A stretch of 47,533 bases of DNA from Actinomycetes bacterium (GTDB lineage: Bacteria; Actinomycetota; Acidimicrobiia; Acidimicrobiales; RAAP-2). Location: NCBI GenBank assembly GCA_021803085.1, contig JAJZMD010000100.1, positions 1-47,533 of the forward strand. The letters are read 5' to 3'. Positions 32,025 through 41,400 of this stretch are shown here, one piece after another; the stretch's first letter is position 1, and each line of letters starts with the position of its first letter. Under the pieces are notes generated by a model, which saw only the letters and a list, made by a program, of their open reading frames with translations, had not been told where the DNA came from and did not search any database. The position numbers and the translations under genes were made by a program.

Positions 32025-32474
32025 GGGGCCGCCCACGGACTCCTGTTGCGGAAACCTACGGAGGGGCAGGTCCGGTAGCCCGGGCGCCACCACTCGACCA
32101 GAACGGCGCCGCACCGGTCGACCCCGGGGAAGAGCTGTGTTCAAGCTGCCGGAGGGTTGCATCGGTCCTCACCGCTCGACGCCGCGCCCGACGCGCCAAT
32201 CTGCCCCTGGTTAGTTAGCCGGATCCCAGGGGGGTGGGCCGTGCCTGCCTGCACCGGCTGGCGGGGAGCCGTCCTCGCCCCCGGCACCCGAGGACGTGAC
32301 CACCCGCTCAGCCGTTCGGTTCCACCCTGTTCGGGCACCTGGCCCCGCTCAGGCTTGTTCGGCTCGTCACGCACGCCACGACACGCAGCAGCAAGTATGC
32401 CGAAGGGCCCTACCCGGGGAGGGGACCCGGCCCTATCCTGAAGGATCGACGAACCAAGCCCAGGAGACCCGTTC
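32025..32474. other. Divergent intergenic region, receiver-like gene and GAF kinase
   Basis: About 450 bp without a supported gene. At 32405-32426 GGGCCCTACCCGGGGAGGGGAC closely resembles the sequence at 21018-21036 near csoR (GGCCCTACCCCGGAGGGGTA). It may be another CsoR-type site, 49 nt before the kinase GTG. The kinase RBS is CAGGAGA at 32460-32466. Confidence 0.45.
32405..32426. promoter_or_regulatory. Possible CsoR-type site upstream of GAF kinase
   Basis: Shares GGCCCTACCC and GAGGGG in the same order with the dyad region at 21018-21036; the right arm ends GGGGAC instead of GGGGTA. Regulation by CsoR is an inference from similarity. Confidence 0.4.
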
Positions 32475-33809
32475 GTGCCGCACGCAAGCGAACCAGACAC
32501 GGGCGTCGAGGCCGGTAGTGCCCGCGCCCGTTTGGCGACCGGCTCGCGACCGTCTCCAGAGATGCCCGGCGCGTTGGGGTCCGCCGAAGCTCGCCACCCA
32601 CGCCGGGTGCGGCTCCAAGTCCTGCTCTCAGCCGCCCTCGAGCTCTCGCGCGAGCACGAGCTCGACGCCGTGCTTCGCCAGATCGTGGACGGCGTCGCCT
32701 CGATCGCCGGCGCCCGCTATGCCGCCCTGGCCGTCTACGACGCGTCGGGGACCATCGAGTCCTTCATCACCCACGGGGTCGACGAGGCGACCGCCGTAGG
32801 GATCGGCGCGCCCCCGAAAGGCCGGGGTGTCCTCGGCGAGGTGATCGCGGCGGGCGGCCCTATCCGGGAGGCTGACATCGGAGCGGATCCCCGCTCGTGC
32901 GGCTTCCCGCCGGGCCACCCCCCGATGCGGACCTTCCTCGGGGTGCCGGTCGGCCGCGGCGGGCGCCGCTACGGCAACCTCTACCTGACCGACAAAGCGA
33001 GGGGCGAGCCTTTCGACGAGGAGGACGAGGCCCTCGTGGTCGCCTTCGCCGCCTTCGCGGCCGGCGCGATCGAATCGGCGCGCCTCGTGGTCTCCGAGCG
33101 CGACCGGGCCAGGGTGCTGGCCGAGCTCGCCGCCGCGACCGAGCGAGACCGGGTGCGCCGGGAGATGCTCGGCGAGGTCCTCGCCGCCCAGGAGGCCGAG
33201 CGGGCCCGGGTGGCCCGGGACCTCCACGACGACGTGGGCCAGGCGCTCACTTCGGTGCTGCTCGGCCTGCGCCTCATCGAGTCCTCGCTCCGGGCCGAGA
33301 AGGTCGACGTCGCCGACGCCTGCCGCCACGCGGAGGAGGCCCGGAAGCTCGTAGCCGACGCCTTGGGGCGTGCCCGGCGCCTCGCCTTCGACCTGCGCCC
33401 GACCGTGCTGGACGACATGGGGCTGCTCGCCGCGTTGGAGCGCCTGGTCGCCGAGACCAGCTCGCGCGCGTTGATCCCGGTCGACCTGGCCGCCCACGGC
33501 CTCGGCGCGGCGCGGCTCTCACCGGAGATCGAGACCGTGGTCTACCGCGTCGTCCAAGAGGCCCTCACCAACGTCGCCCGCCACGCCCGAGCCCAAAGCG
33601 TCTCGGTCACCGTCTCGGTGGCGGACGGCCGCCTCCGGGCGGTTGTCGAGGACGACGGGGCCGGCTTCGACCCCGATGAGGCGTCCCCGGGGGGGCGTCT
33701 CGGCTTGACGGGGATGGCCGAGCGGGCAGAGCTCGTCGGCGGCCGTGTGGAGTTGACCGCTGCCCGGGGGAAGGGCACCGCCGTGCGCTTGGAGGTGCCC
33801 GTTGGCTGA
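32475..33809 (+). CDS. GAF-domain NarL-type sensor histidine kinase
   Basis: 444 aa with a GTG start. No membrane segment is present. A GAF domain spans about residues 60-203 (ARYAALAVYDASGTIESFIT; FLGVPVGRGGRRYGNLYLTD). HisKA_3 carries His251 (VARDLHDDVGQALTSVLLGL), and HATPase_c has QEALTNVARHARA, VEDDGAGFDP and GLTGMAERAELVGG. The architecture is like DevS/DosT-type redox and gas sensors, but whether the GAF binds heme cannot be told. The regulator overlaps its 3' end. Confidence 0.92.
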   Translation: MPHASEPDTGVEAGSARARLATGSRPSPEMPGALGSAEARHPRRVRLQVLLSAALELSREHELDAVLRQIVDGVASIAGARYAALAVYDASGTIESFITHGVDEATAVGIGAPPKGRGVLGEVIAAGGPIREADIGADPRSCGFPPGHPPMRTFLGVPVGRGGRRYGNLYLTDKARGEPFDEEDEALVVAFAAFAAGAIESARLVVSERDRARVLAELAAATERDRVRREMLGEVLAAQEAERARVARDLHDDVGQALTSVLLGLRLIESSLRAEKVDVADACRHAEEARKLVADALGRARRLAFDLRPTVLDDMGLLAALERLVAETSSRALIPVDLAAHGLGAARLSPEIETVVYRVVQEALTNVARHARAQSVSVTVSVADGRLRAVVEDDGAGFDPDEASPGGRLGLTGMAERAELVGGRVELTAARGKGTAVRLEVPVG

Positions 33810-34464
33810 GATGGTGCGCGTCGCCCTCTGCGACGACCACGCGGTGGTGAGAAGCGGCCTGCGCCGCATCGTCGAGGCAGAAGCCGACCTGGAGGTGGTC
33901 GGCGAGGCCGCCGCCGGCGCCGAGGCGGCCACGCTCGCTGCGGCCAGCCATCCCGACGTGTTCGTGATGGACCTCGGGCTGCCCGACCAAAGCGGCATCG
34001 CGGCGACCGGAGCGGTCCTCGAGGCGAGCCCCACCACCCGGGTGCTCGTGCTCACCGTTCACGACGACCTCGCCTACCTGCGCCGGGCCTTCGAGGCGGG
34101 GGCGGCCGGCTACCTGGTGAAAGAGGCGGCCGATGTCGAGCTCATCCAGGCCATCCGCCAGGTGGCCGCCGGCCGCCGGTACGTCCACCCGACGCTCGGC
34201 GCCGCCCTCTTGGCCGCTGATGCCCCGGCGGCGCGCCTGCGCGGCCCGGGCGGCGAGCTGTCCGAGCGCGAGCTGGAGGTGTTGCGGATGATCGCCCTCG
34301 GTCTCACCAACACCGAGATCGCCGGGCGCCTCTACGTCTCGGTCCGCACCGTCGAGACCCACCGAGCCCACATCCAGCAGAAGTTGGACGTGCGCAACCG
34401 GGCCGAGCTGGTGCGCCGCGCCCGCGATGCCGGGCTGCTCGAAGAGGAGGACACGAACCTCTGA
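33802..34464 (+). CDS. NarL/LuxR-type response regulator
   Basis: 220 aa from TTG 33802, which has GGAGGTG at good spacing; ATG 33811 is an alternative. The receiver has acidic DD at 11-12 and phospho-acceptor Asp57 (VFVMDLGLPD). The C-terminal LuxR HTH reads LSERELEVLRMIALGLTNTE, then VSVRTVETHRAHIQQKLDV. Cognate to the upstream GAF kinase, with which it overlaps by 8 nt. It precedes the copper operon and is a candidate regulator of it. Confidence 0.93.
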   Translation: MAEMVRVALCDDHAVVRSGLRRIVEAEADLEVVGEAAAGAEAATLAAASHPDVFVMDLGLPDQSGIAATGAVLEASPTTRVLVLTVHDDLAYLRRAFEAGAAGYLVKEAADVELIQAIRQVAAGRRYVHPTLGAALLAADAPAARLRGPGGELSERELEVLRMIALGLTNTEIAGRLYVSVRTVETHRAHIQQKLDVRNRAELVRRARDAGLLEEEDTNL

Positions 34465-34532
34465 TCCGCTGCGCGCGGCTCTGGACCCCCCGCCGAGGGA
34501 GCCTTCGACCGGCCGGGTCCATGGGCCTCGCG

Positions 34533-34591
34533 ATTCCCCCTCCCGGTATCCGTAGTCCCCCGAAGGGGACGTTCCGCAGTCCAACCGGATG
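34533..34591 (+). promoter_or_regulatory. 59-bp conserved element, copy 1 (upstream of SHOCT-CsoR operon)
   Basis: By eye this matches 37698-37756 at 50 of 59 positions, with no gaps. Invariant blocks include CCCGGTATCCGTA and GTTCCGCAGTCC. It is 69 nt upstream of the SHOCT start. It contains a perfect dyad, GTCCCC-CGAA-GGGGAC (34555-34570), which copy 2 lacks. Probably a promoter/operator element of the copper operon. Confidence 0.65.
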
Positions 34592-34659
34592 CCTTTGTGC
34601 CTCCGCGGCCCGACGATGGTCGTGGGGCCGCCTCGTCGGCCCGAAGGAGGTCGACGGAG

Positions 34660-34935
34660 ATGATGTTCTGGTTCGGGGGCGGCTGGGCCTGGTGGCAAGC
34701 CCTCTTGATGTGGGTCGGGATGATCGCCTTCTGGGGCCTGATCATCTGGGCGATCTGGTTCTTCGTGTCGGGCCTCGTTCGCGGGCCCCAACACCCAGGT
34801 GGATCCGACGATCCCGGGCGCATCTTGGACGAGCGCCTGGCCAGGGGCGAGATCGACGCCGAGGAGTACCGGCGCCTGCGAGACCTGATCGGAGCCGGAA
34901 GCGACACCGCGGCCGGCTCCGGAGCCCGGCGATGA
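34660..34935 (+). CDS. SHOCT-domain small membrane protein, second copy
   Basis: 91 aa starting MMFWFGGGWAWWQALLMWVG after GAAGGAGG. One helix (IAFWGLIIWAIWFFVSGLV), then a SHOCT motif (ILDERLARGEIDAEEYRRLR). Paralogous to 21099-21434. Followed by csoR with a 4-nt overlap. Confidence 0.86.
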   Translation: MMFWFGGGWAWWQALLMWVGMIAFWGLIIWAIWFFVSGLVRGPQHPGGSDDPGRILDERLARGEIDAEEYRRLRDLIGAGSDTAAGSGARR

Positions 34936-35273
34936 GCGCGGGTCCCGCCTCCGAGAGCGATGCCTTTGAGCCGTCCCACAGCTTGGTCCTCCGCCCCGCC
35001 CGCGGCTACGGGGAACGCAAGGACGAGCACCTCGTCCGCCTGCGCAGGATCGAGGGCCAGGTGCGGGGCCTCGAGCGCATGGTCGAAGAGGGCCAGTACT
35101 GCCCGAGCATCGTCACCCAGGTCGCCGCGGCGACCAGGGCGCTCCAGGAGGTGGCGGTCGGGCTCCTCGACGACCACATCCGCAGGTGTGCCACGGCGGC
35201 GAGCAAGGGATCGGCCGCCGAGTACGCCTTCGACGAGGTGGCTCGCACGATCCGCCAGGTGGTGCGGCTGTGA
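34932..35273 (+). CDS. csoR: CsoR-family copper-sensing repressor, second copy
   Basis: 113 aa. Cu(I)-ligand set Cys57, His82 and Cys86, with the same spacing as the first copy. The core RLRRIEGQVRGLERMVEEGQ and TRALQEVAVGLLDDHIRRC is nearly identical to the 21.4-kb protein; N-termini differ. The stop overlaps the ABC ATPase start. It probably controls the downstream export operon. Confidence 0.92.
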   Translation: MSAGPASESDAFEPSHSLVLRPARGYGERKDEHLVRLRRIEGQVRGLERMVEEGQYCPSIVTQVAAATRALQEVAVGLLDDHIRRCATAASKGSAAEYAFDEVARTIRQVVRL

Positions 35274-36025
35274 CCCCCGGCCCGGACCCGGCCGACGTCG
35301 CGACATCGGCGGGGGGCGCCCGGCCCAGCGGGCGGGTCGGATCGGTCGACGTAGCCGGCGACAGCCCCGGCGCCCACGTCGGCAGCGCGACCTGCCCGGT
35401 GCTTCGGGCTCGGGGGATCGCCAAGTCCTACCGGCGTGGCCTGTGGCCCCGCCGCCGGGACGTCGCCGTGCTCTGTGGGGCGGAGCTGGAGCTGTGCGCC
35501 GGCGAGGTGGTGGGCCTGGTGGGGGAGAACGGCTCGGGCAAGTCCACGCTCATGAAGATCCTCGTCGGCGCGCTCGACGCCGACGCCGGCTCGGTGGAGG
35601 TCTCGGGACGGATCGGCTACTGCCCCCAGGAACCCCTCCTCTACGAGCAGCTCACCTGCGACGAGCACTTCGGCCTCTTCGGGGTTGCCTACCTGCTGGA
35701 CCCCGACGCGACCCGAGCCGAGTCCGAGGGGCTCTACGACACCCTCGGATTCGGCCGGTGGCGCTCGACCCAGGTGGCGGAGCTGTCGGGCGGCACCCGG
35801 GCGAAGCTCAACTTGGCCCTGGCCCTCTTGGCCGACCCCGACCTGCTGCTCTTGGACGAGCCCTACGCCGGCTTCGACTGGGACACCTACCTGCGCTTTT
35901 GGAGCCTGACCGCGTCGAGGCGCGCTGCGGGGCGGAGCGTGCTCGTGGTCAGCCACTTCGTCTCCGACCACGAGCGCTTCGACCGGATCGTCGAGTTGCA
36001 CGACGGAAGGGCGATCCCCCGGTGA
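35270..36025 (+). CDS. ABC transporter ATP-binding protein
   Basis: 251 aa from GTG 35270. Walker A is VGENGSGKST, then a Q-loop near YCPQEPLLYEQLT, the signature ELSGGTRAKLNLALALL and Walker B LLLLDEPYAGFDW, with the switch His in VVSHFVSDHERF. The first 45 residues are a disordered extension, so a later start is possible. It pairs with the fused permease that overlaps its stop. The substrate is unknown; CsoR linkage suggests copper stress or cupredoxin maturation (compare NosFY-type systems). Confidence 0.92.
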   Translation: MTPGPDPADVATSAGGARPSGRVGSVDVAGDSPGAHVGSATCPVLRARGIAKSYRRGLWPRRRDVAVLCGAELELCAGEVVGLVGENGSGKSTLMKILVGALDADAGSVEVSGRIGYCPQEPLLYEQLTCDEHFGLFGVAYLLDPDATRAESEGLYDTLGFGRWRSTQVAELSGGTRAKLNLALALLADPDLLLLDEPYAGFDWDTYLRFWSLTASRRAAGRSVLVVSHFVSDHERFDRIVELHDGRAIPR

Positions 36026-37848
36026 CCCTCTTGGTCTTGCGCCGGGCGCTCGCCGAGTACGCGCGGCGGCCGCTCAACGTGGTCCTTCTGGTGGCCGTCC
36101 CCGTGGTGATCGTGGTCGCCCTCTCCAGCGAGCTGGCCGCCTTCTCCGAGCTGCTCTCGACCACGGCCAAGCCGCTGTACCTGGAAGTGGCGACCGCCGG
36201 CTGGGCGGCCGCCGCGGTCGCCGGGCTGGCCGGGTTCTTCCAGGCGGTGGGCTCCAGGGACGCCGACCGGCGTCTCGCCGCCGCCTCGGCTCGCGGGGCG
36301 ACCCCCGTCGTCATCGGCCGGCTCCTGGCCGCGGCGTGCCTGGCCGGTGCGGCGGGTGCCGCCGCCCTCGCCGCCCTCGCCACCAAGGGTGGGATCGCCG
36401 ATCCCGCCCGGGCGATCCCTGCCGTCGTCTTGGTGGCGGTCCTCTACGTGGCGATCGGGGTCGTGGTGGGGACCTTGGTCCGCTCGGAGATGAACGGCGC
36501 CTTGGTGGTGAGCGTGATCTGGATGCTCGACGTGTTCGTCGGCTCGGGCCTCGGCGGGAGCTCGTCGCTCGTCACCCGGGTCTTCCCGCTGCACTTTCCG
36601 ACCATGATCCTCACCGACCAAGCCGCCCACCACGGCGGCCCCATCGGCGACGTCGGCTGGTCGGCGATCTGGGCCGCCGGCCTCGCCGCCCTTGCCGTCG
36701 CCCGCCTCGCGTCGACGACCCGCTCCGCCCGGCGCGCGAAGCCCGCCGACCTCCGCTCGCCAAGGTCGACCCCGCTACGTCCCGAAGCGACGGCGACCTC
36801 CACGCCCGCCACTGAGAAAGGCTCATCTCCGGGCCCGGCGCCTACAGCTTGGCCATCGGACCGTCACGTCGAGCCGCCCGCCACCGTCCGATCGCCGGGG
36901 ATCCCGGCGGTTCGGTGGGTCGCCGGGCTGAGAGCGGACGCCCGCGAGTACCGGCGCAACCGGGTGCTGTGGGTGCTGCTCGTGGCAGTGCCGGTGCTCT
37001 TCGTCGCCCTCGCCGCCGAGCAGACCCCCACCACGCGGGTACCCGTCAGGCTCGTCGAGGGCGCCCGCCAGCTCACCGCCATGCTCTCGATGCGCCAGAT
37101 CCACGCCGGCGAGATGGCCTCGATCTCCTCCGCGCTGCTGGCCGGCATCGCCGGGCTGTTCGTCGTCACCGGCTCCGCTGCGGGCGACCGCCGCCTGGTG
37201 CTCGCCGGGTTCCGCCCCCGTCAGGTCCTCGCCGGCCATCTCGGGGTGATCGCCGCCGCGGCCGCCATCACGAGCGCCGTCTCCCTGGCCGTCTCCGCCG
37301 CGTTCTTCGCCCCGAGCCAGTGGCTGGTGTACGCCGGGGCGGACCTTCTCGTCGCGCTCATCTACGCCATGATCGGGGTGCTGCTCGGGCCGCTCGTGGG
37401 CCGCCTCGGCGGGCTCTACCTCCTCCTGCTGCTCGCCATCGTCGATCCCGGCTACGGCCAAACGGTCATGTTCCACCCGCTCCCGCCCACCTGGGGCGCC
37501 TTCCTGCCCGCACGAGGCGCCGGCACGCTCCTCCTCGACGGGTCCTTCGCCTCCACCTTCGAGCAGTACGGCTACCTGCTTCTTGGCGTCGCCTGGCTCG
37601 TGGCGCTGACTGGCGCGGCGCTCTTCGTCTTCCGCCGCCAGATTGGCACGAGTCGGGTGGCCCGAGCTCGTCCCGTCTTCCCGGCGGGCGGCGCGGGATT
37701 CCCCCACCCGGTATCCGTAATCGCCCGCAGCCCAGGTTCCGCAGTCCGACCGGATGTGCCGGGCCACCCTGATCCCCACAATGGACTCATGAGCGGAGAC
37801 GCCCACCAGGACCAAGAGACCCGCCCGACCAAGGAGGTGGCGCCATGA
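36022..37848 (+). CDS. Fused double ABC-2-type permease
   Basis: 608 aa from GTG 36022. There are two blocks of about six helices each: residues 1-235 (LNVVLLVAVPVVIVVALSSE; AVVLVAVLYVAIGVVVGTLV) and 300-545 (VLWVLLVAVPVLFVALAAEQ; ADLLVALIYAMIGVLLGPLV). A 60-residue disordered linker rich in Pro, Ser and Thr joins them. The blocks begin alike (RRPLNVVLLVAVPV and RRNRVLWVLLVAVPV), indicating internal duplication and fusion, so one chain could supply both permease halves. The last 50 codons run through the second 59-bp conserved element and end in an ATGA overlap with the next gene, so the C-terminal tail may be mainly regulatory DNA that happens to be translated. Confidence 0.85.
   Translation: MTLLVLRRALAEYARRPLNVVLLVAVPVVIVVALSSELAAFSELLSTTAKPLYLEVATAGWAAAAVAGLAGFFQAVGSRDADRRLAAASARGATPVVIGRLLAAACLAGAAGAAALAALATKGGIADPARAIPAVVLVAVLYVAIGVVVGTLVRSEMNGALVVSVIWMLDVFVGSGLGGSSSLVTRVFPLHFPTMILTDQAAHHGGPIGDVGWSAIWAAGLAALAVARLASTTRSARRAKPADLRSPRSTPLRPEATATSTPATEKGSSPGPAPTAWPSDRHVEPPATVRSPGIPAVRWVAGLRADAREYRRNRVLWVLLVAVPVLFVALAAEQTPTTRVPVRLVEGARQLTAMLSMRQIHAGEMASISSALLAGIAGLFVVTGSAAGDRRLVLAGFRPRQVLAGHLGVIAAAAAITSAVSLAVSAAFFAPSQWLVYAGADLLVALIYAMIGVLLGPLVGRLGGLYLLLLLAIVDPGYGQTVMFHPLPPTWGAFLPARGAGTLLLDGSFASTFEQYGYLLLGVAWLVALTGAALFVFRRQIGTSRVARARPVFPAGGAGFPHPVSVIARSPGSAVRPDVPGHPDPHNGLMSGDAHQDQETRPTKEVAP
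37698..37756 (+). promoter_or_regulatory. 59-bp conserved element, copy 2 (inside the permease 3' end)
   Basis: Matches 34533-34591 at 50 of 59 positions; differences cluster in the centre, where the dyad of copy 1 is lost. It lies 89 nt upstream of the DUF2892 gene start, suggesting an internal promoter for the export genes. Confidence 0.6.
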
Positions 37849-38123
37849 GAACCGCCCTGCACGACAAAGAAGCGCCGGTCCGCCGGCACCGGCCTGCCGT
37901 CAACATCACCCCCGCCGAGCGTGCCGGGCGCATCCTGCTCGGCGCCGGTGCGGTGGTCGCCGGAGCGCTGCTGCTCGCCACCGCCGGCTCGGTCCTCGCC
38001 GTCGTGCTCGAGGTGCTCCTCGCCGCCGCCGGTCTCGACCTGGTGGTGACCGGCGCGCTCGGGCACTGCCCGCTGTATGCCCACCTCGGCCACATGCCCC
38101 GCTCTCTCCGGAGGCCGTCGTGA
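37845..38123 (+). CDS. DUF2892 (YgaP-type membrane) protein
   Basis: 92 aa. NITPAERAGRILLGAGAVVA starts the family signature; two helices follow, then GALGHCPLYAHLG, where the Cys-Pro and the final Gly are conserved in the family. RBS AAGGAGGTGG. Function is poorly known; relatives often accompany rhodanese, thiol or metal genes. Confidence 0.85.
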   Translation: MRTALHDKEAPVRRHRPAVNITPAERAGRILLGAGAVVAGALLLATAGSVLAVVLEVLLAAAGLDLVVTGALGHCPLYAHLGHMPRSLRRPS

Positions 38124-38380
38124 GCGCCCGCGACCTTGGCCGAGGGTCTGGCTACGACCAAGGCGCGCACGAGGGGCACCAGATGGGGCACGGCGGCCAC
38201 CGCGGGCACCACTGGATGATGCTCGCCTGCTGCGTCCCCATGGTCGTCATCGTGGTCGCCCTCGTGGCGGCCGGCGTCGTCAGCATCGGCTGGGTCCTCC
38301 TCGCCGTGGCCTGCGTCGGGATGATGGCGCTCATGATGCGCGGGATGGACCACTCGATGGGCGGCGGCCCCCACCGCTGA
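38120..38380 (+). CDS. His/Met-rich small membrane protein
   Basis: 86 aa from GTG 38120. The N-terminus HEGHQMGHGGHRGHHW and C-terminus MALMMRGMDHSMGGG flank two close helices (MMLACCVPMVVIVVALVAAG; IGWVLLAVACVGMM). The density of His, Met and a CC pair suggests copper binding next to the exporter. No named family assigned. Confidence 0.75.
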   Translation: MSARDLGRGSGYDQGAHEGHQMGHGGHRGHHWMMLACCVPMVVIVVALVAAGVVSIGWVLLAVACVGMMALMMRGMDHSMGGGPHR

Positions 38381-38452
38381 GCGCGACGAGCAGGACAGAC
38401 ACAGAGACGACCGAAAGCAAATGAGAGCCGAAGGACAAGAAGAGGTGCAGTG

Positions 38453-41400
38453 ATGAACTCGACGGACATCGCCGTGATCGTCGCCGATGTGGCCGTGGCC
38501 GGCGGGCTCGGCTGGTGGTTCTTCGGGCCGAAGAAGACCGCCGAGGCCGCACTCGCGGGCGGCATCCAGGAGGTGACCGTCACCGTGCGCGGCGGCTACT
38601 CCCCGAACCGCATCCGGGTGCGCGCCGGTCTGCCCGTGCGGGTCACCTTCGATCGCCAGGAGACGGGCGACTGCACCTCGAAGGTCGTCTTCCCCGACTT
38701 CGGCGCCACCGCCGACCTCCCCGCCTTCGGGAAGGCCAGCCTCGACCTCGAGCCGGCAGAGCCCGGCGAGTACGGCTTTGCCTGCGGGATGAACATGATC
38801 CACGGGGTCATGGTCGTCGAAGGCTCGGGGGCCGATGGCCATGACGGCGCGAGGGGAGCGACCCAGGCGACCGAGGCAGGCGAGCTGTCAGAGACCGATG
38901 CCGCAGTGGCCGAGCCCGCCGATGGCGGCGCTATCCAGGAGGCCACCGTCGTGGTCGATGGCGGCTACCACCCCGCCCGGGTGCCCGCCCAGGCCGGGGT
39001 GCCGCTCCGCATCGCCTTTGACCGCCGCGACGAGGGCGCGTGCTCCGAACGCGTGGTGTTCGCCGACATCGGCGTGGAGGCGACGCTGGCGTCGCACGAG
39101 ACGACGACCGTCGAGCTGCCCGCGCTCGGGGCGGGCTCCCACGGCTTTACCTGCGGCATGGACATGCTGCGGGGGACCATCGAGGTCACCGAGGCTCGGC
39201 CCGAGCCTGCGCCCCCCCTCCCAGCGGCGCAGGACGGGCCGGCCTCCGGAGGAGAGCCGCAGCAGGCGACGCGCACGGGTCTTCATCTCCGGAAGCGCGC
39301 GAAGAAGTCGATCCCGGTCGTGCCCCCGATCGTCGACGACTGCTGCGCGGTCCCCAAGCCTGCGACCGGCGAGGACGGAGAGGCGGCCGAGCGCCGCGCC
39401 GAGCTCAAGGACCTCTTCTGGCGCGTGGTGGTTGGCTCGGTGCTCACCGTCCCGGTGCTCTTCGGGGTGATGGCCAAGGACTTCTTCCACCCGGCCTGGG
39501 TGCCCTCGATCCTCGTCAACCCGTGGTTCGGCCTGGCGACGATCGCCCCGGTGTTCGTCTACACCGGCTGGCCGATCCACCGCACGGGCTGGCTCGGCCT
39601 CGCCCATCGCAGCGCCGACATGAACTCGCTCGTCACCTTGGGAGCCACCGCCGCCTTCCTCTACAGCCTGGTGGTCACCTTGGCCCCCGGCGTCGCCCCG
39701 GCCAAGGTGCGCGGCGTCTACTACGAAGAGGTCGGCTTCATCCTGACCCTGATCCTTCTGGGCCGCTTCTTCGAGGTGCGGGCGAAGGCCGGCACCGGCG
39801 AGGCGATCAGGGCGCTCTTGGGCCTGCGGGCAAGGACGGCGACCGTGCTCAGGGATGGCGCCGAGACCGAGCTGCCGATCGAAGCGGTCGCGGCCGGCGA
39901 CGTGGTGCTGGTACGCCCCGGGGAGAAGGTGCCCGTCGACGGCGAGGTCGTCGACGGTCGCTCGGCGGTCGACGAGTCGATGATCACCGGCGAGCCCCTC
40001 CCGGTGGAAAAGGGGGTCGGCGACGCTGTGGTCGGGGCGACGGTGAACGGCACGGGTTCGCTCCGCATCCGGGCCACCAAGGTGGGCTCGGAGAGCGTGC
40101 TCGCCCAGATCGTGGAGATGGTGCGGCGGGCCCAGGCGTCGCGGGCCCCGATCCAGCGACTGGCCGACCAGGTCTCCTCGTTCTTCGTGCCGGCCGTCGT
40201 CTTCGTCGCCCTGGGGGCCTTCGGCCTGTGGTTTGTGGTCGGTCCGACTCCCGCGTTGACGTACGCCATCATCGTGGCGGTCAGCGTGCTGATCATCGCC
40301 TGCCCCTGCGCGCTCGGGCTCGCCACCCCGCTGGCGATCATGGTGGGCACCGGGCGCGGCGCCCAGAACGGGATCCTGTTCCGCAACGCCGAGGCCATCG
40401 AGACCTCGCGCCGGCTCGACACGGTCGTGCTGGACAAGACCGGCACCATCACCGCCGGGCACCCCACCCTCACCGACGTGCTCCCCTCCGAGGGGATGGA
40501 GGCAGACGAGCTGCTCCGCCTCGTCGCGGCCGCCGAGGCCGACTCCGAGCACCCGCTCGCCCAGGCGGTCGTCGCCGGTGCGGCGGCCCGGGAGGCGGCC
40601 GTCCCGCGGGCCGAGCGCTTCGAGTCGACGACCGGCCAGGGCGTGCGCGCCGTGGTCGAGGGCCGCGAGGTGCTCGTCGGCAACGCCCGCCTCCTCCAAG
40701 GATCGGGCGTCGACGTCGGCGATCTCCCCGAGCGGGCCGAGGCCCTCTCGGCCGAGGGCAAGACCGCCATCTTGGTGGCCGCGGACGGACGGGCGGCCGG
40801 GGTGGTGGCGGTCGCCGACCCGATCAAGGACGACTCGCTCGCCGCCGTGCACGCCCTGCAGCGGCTCGGGCTCGAGGTGGTCATGATCACTGGCGACGCC
40901 CGGCGCACCGCCGAGGCGGTCGCGCACCAGGTGGGCATCACCAGGGTGCTCGCCGAGGTGCGTCCCGAGGACAAGGCCGCCGAGGTCGCCCGCCTCCAGC
41001 GCGAGGGGCGCCGGGTGGGGATGGTCGGGGACGGGATCAACGACGCCCCCGCCCTGGCCCAGGCGGACGTGGGCCTCGCCATCGGGACCGGCACCGACGT
41101 GGCCATCGAGGCGGCCGACGTGACCCTCATGTCCGGCTCGCTCGCCGGCGTCGCGACGGCGATCGGCATCTCCCGGGCCACCATGCGCAACATCCGCCAG
41201 AACCTCACCCTGGCCTTCGGCTACAACACGACGGGCATCCCCATCGCCGCCGGGCTCCTGTACCCGTTCTTCGGGGTCGTGCTCTCCCCGATGCTCGCGG
41301 CCGCCGCCATGGCGCTCTCGTCGCTGTCGGTCGTGACCAACGCCAACCGGCTGCGCCGGGCCCGCACCGGCCGGCTCGCTCCGGAGTCACCGGCCGGCCG

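Noticed and set aside
38888..40927. Long minus-strand open frame opposite the copper ATPase
   Set aside because: Antisense shadow; the plus strand is a clear P-type ATPase.
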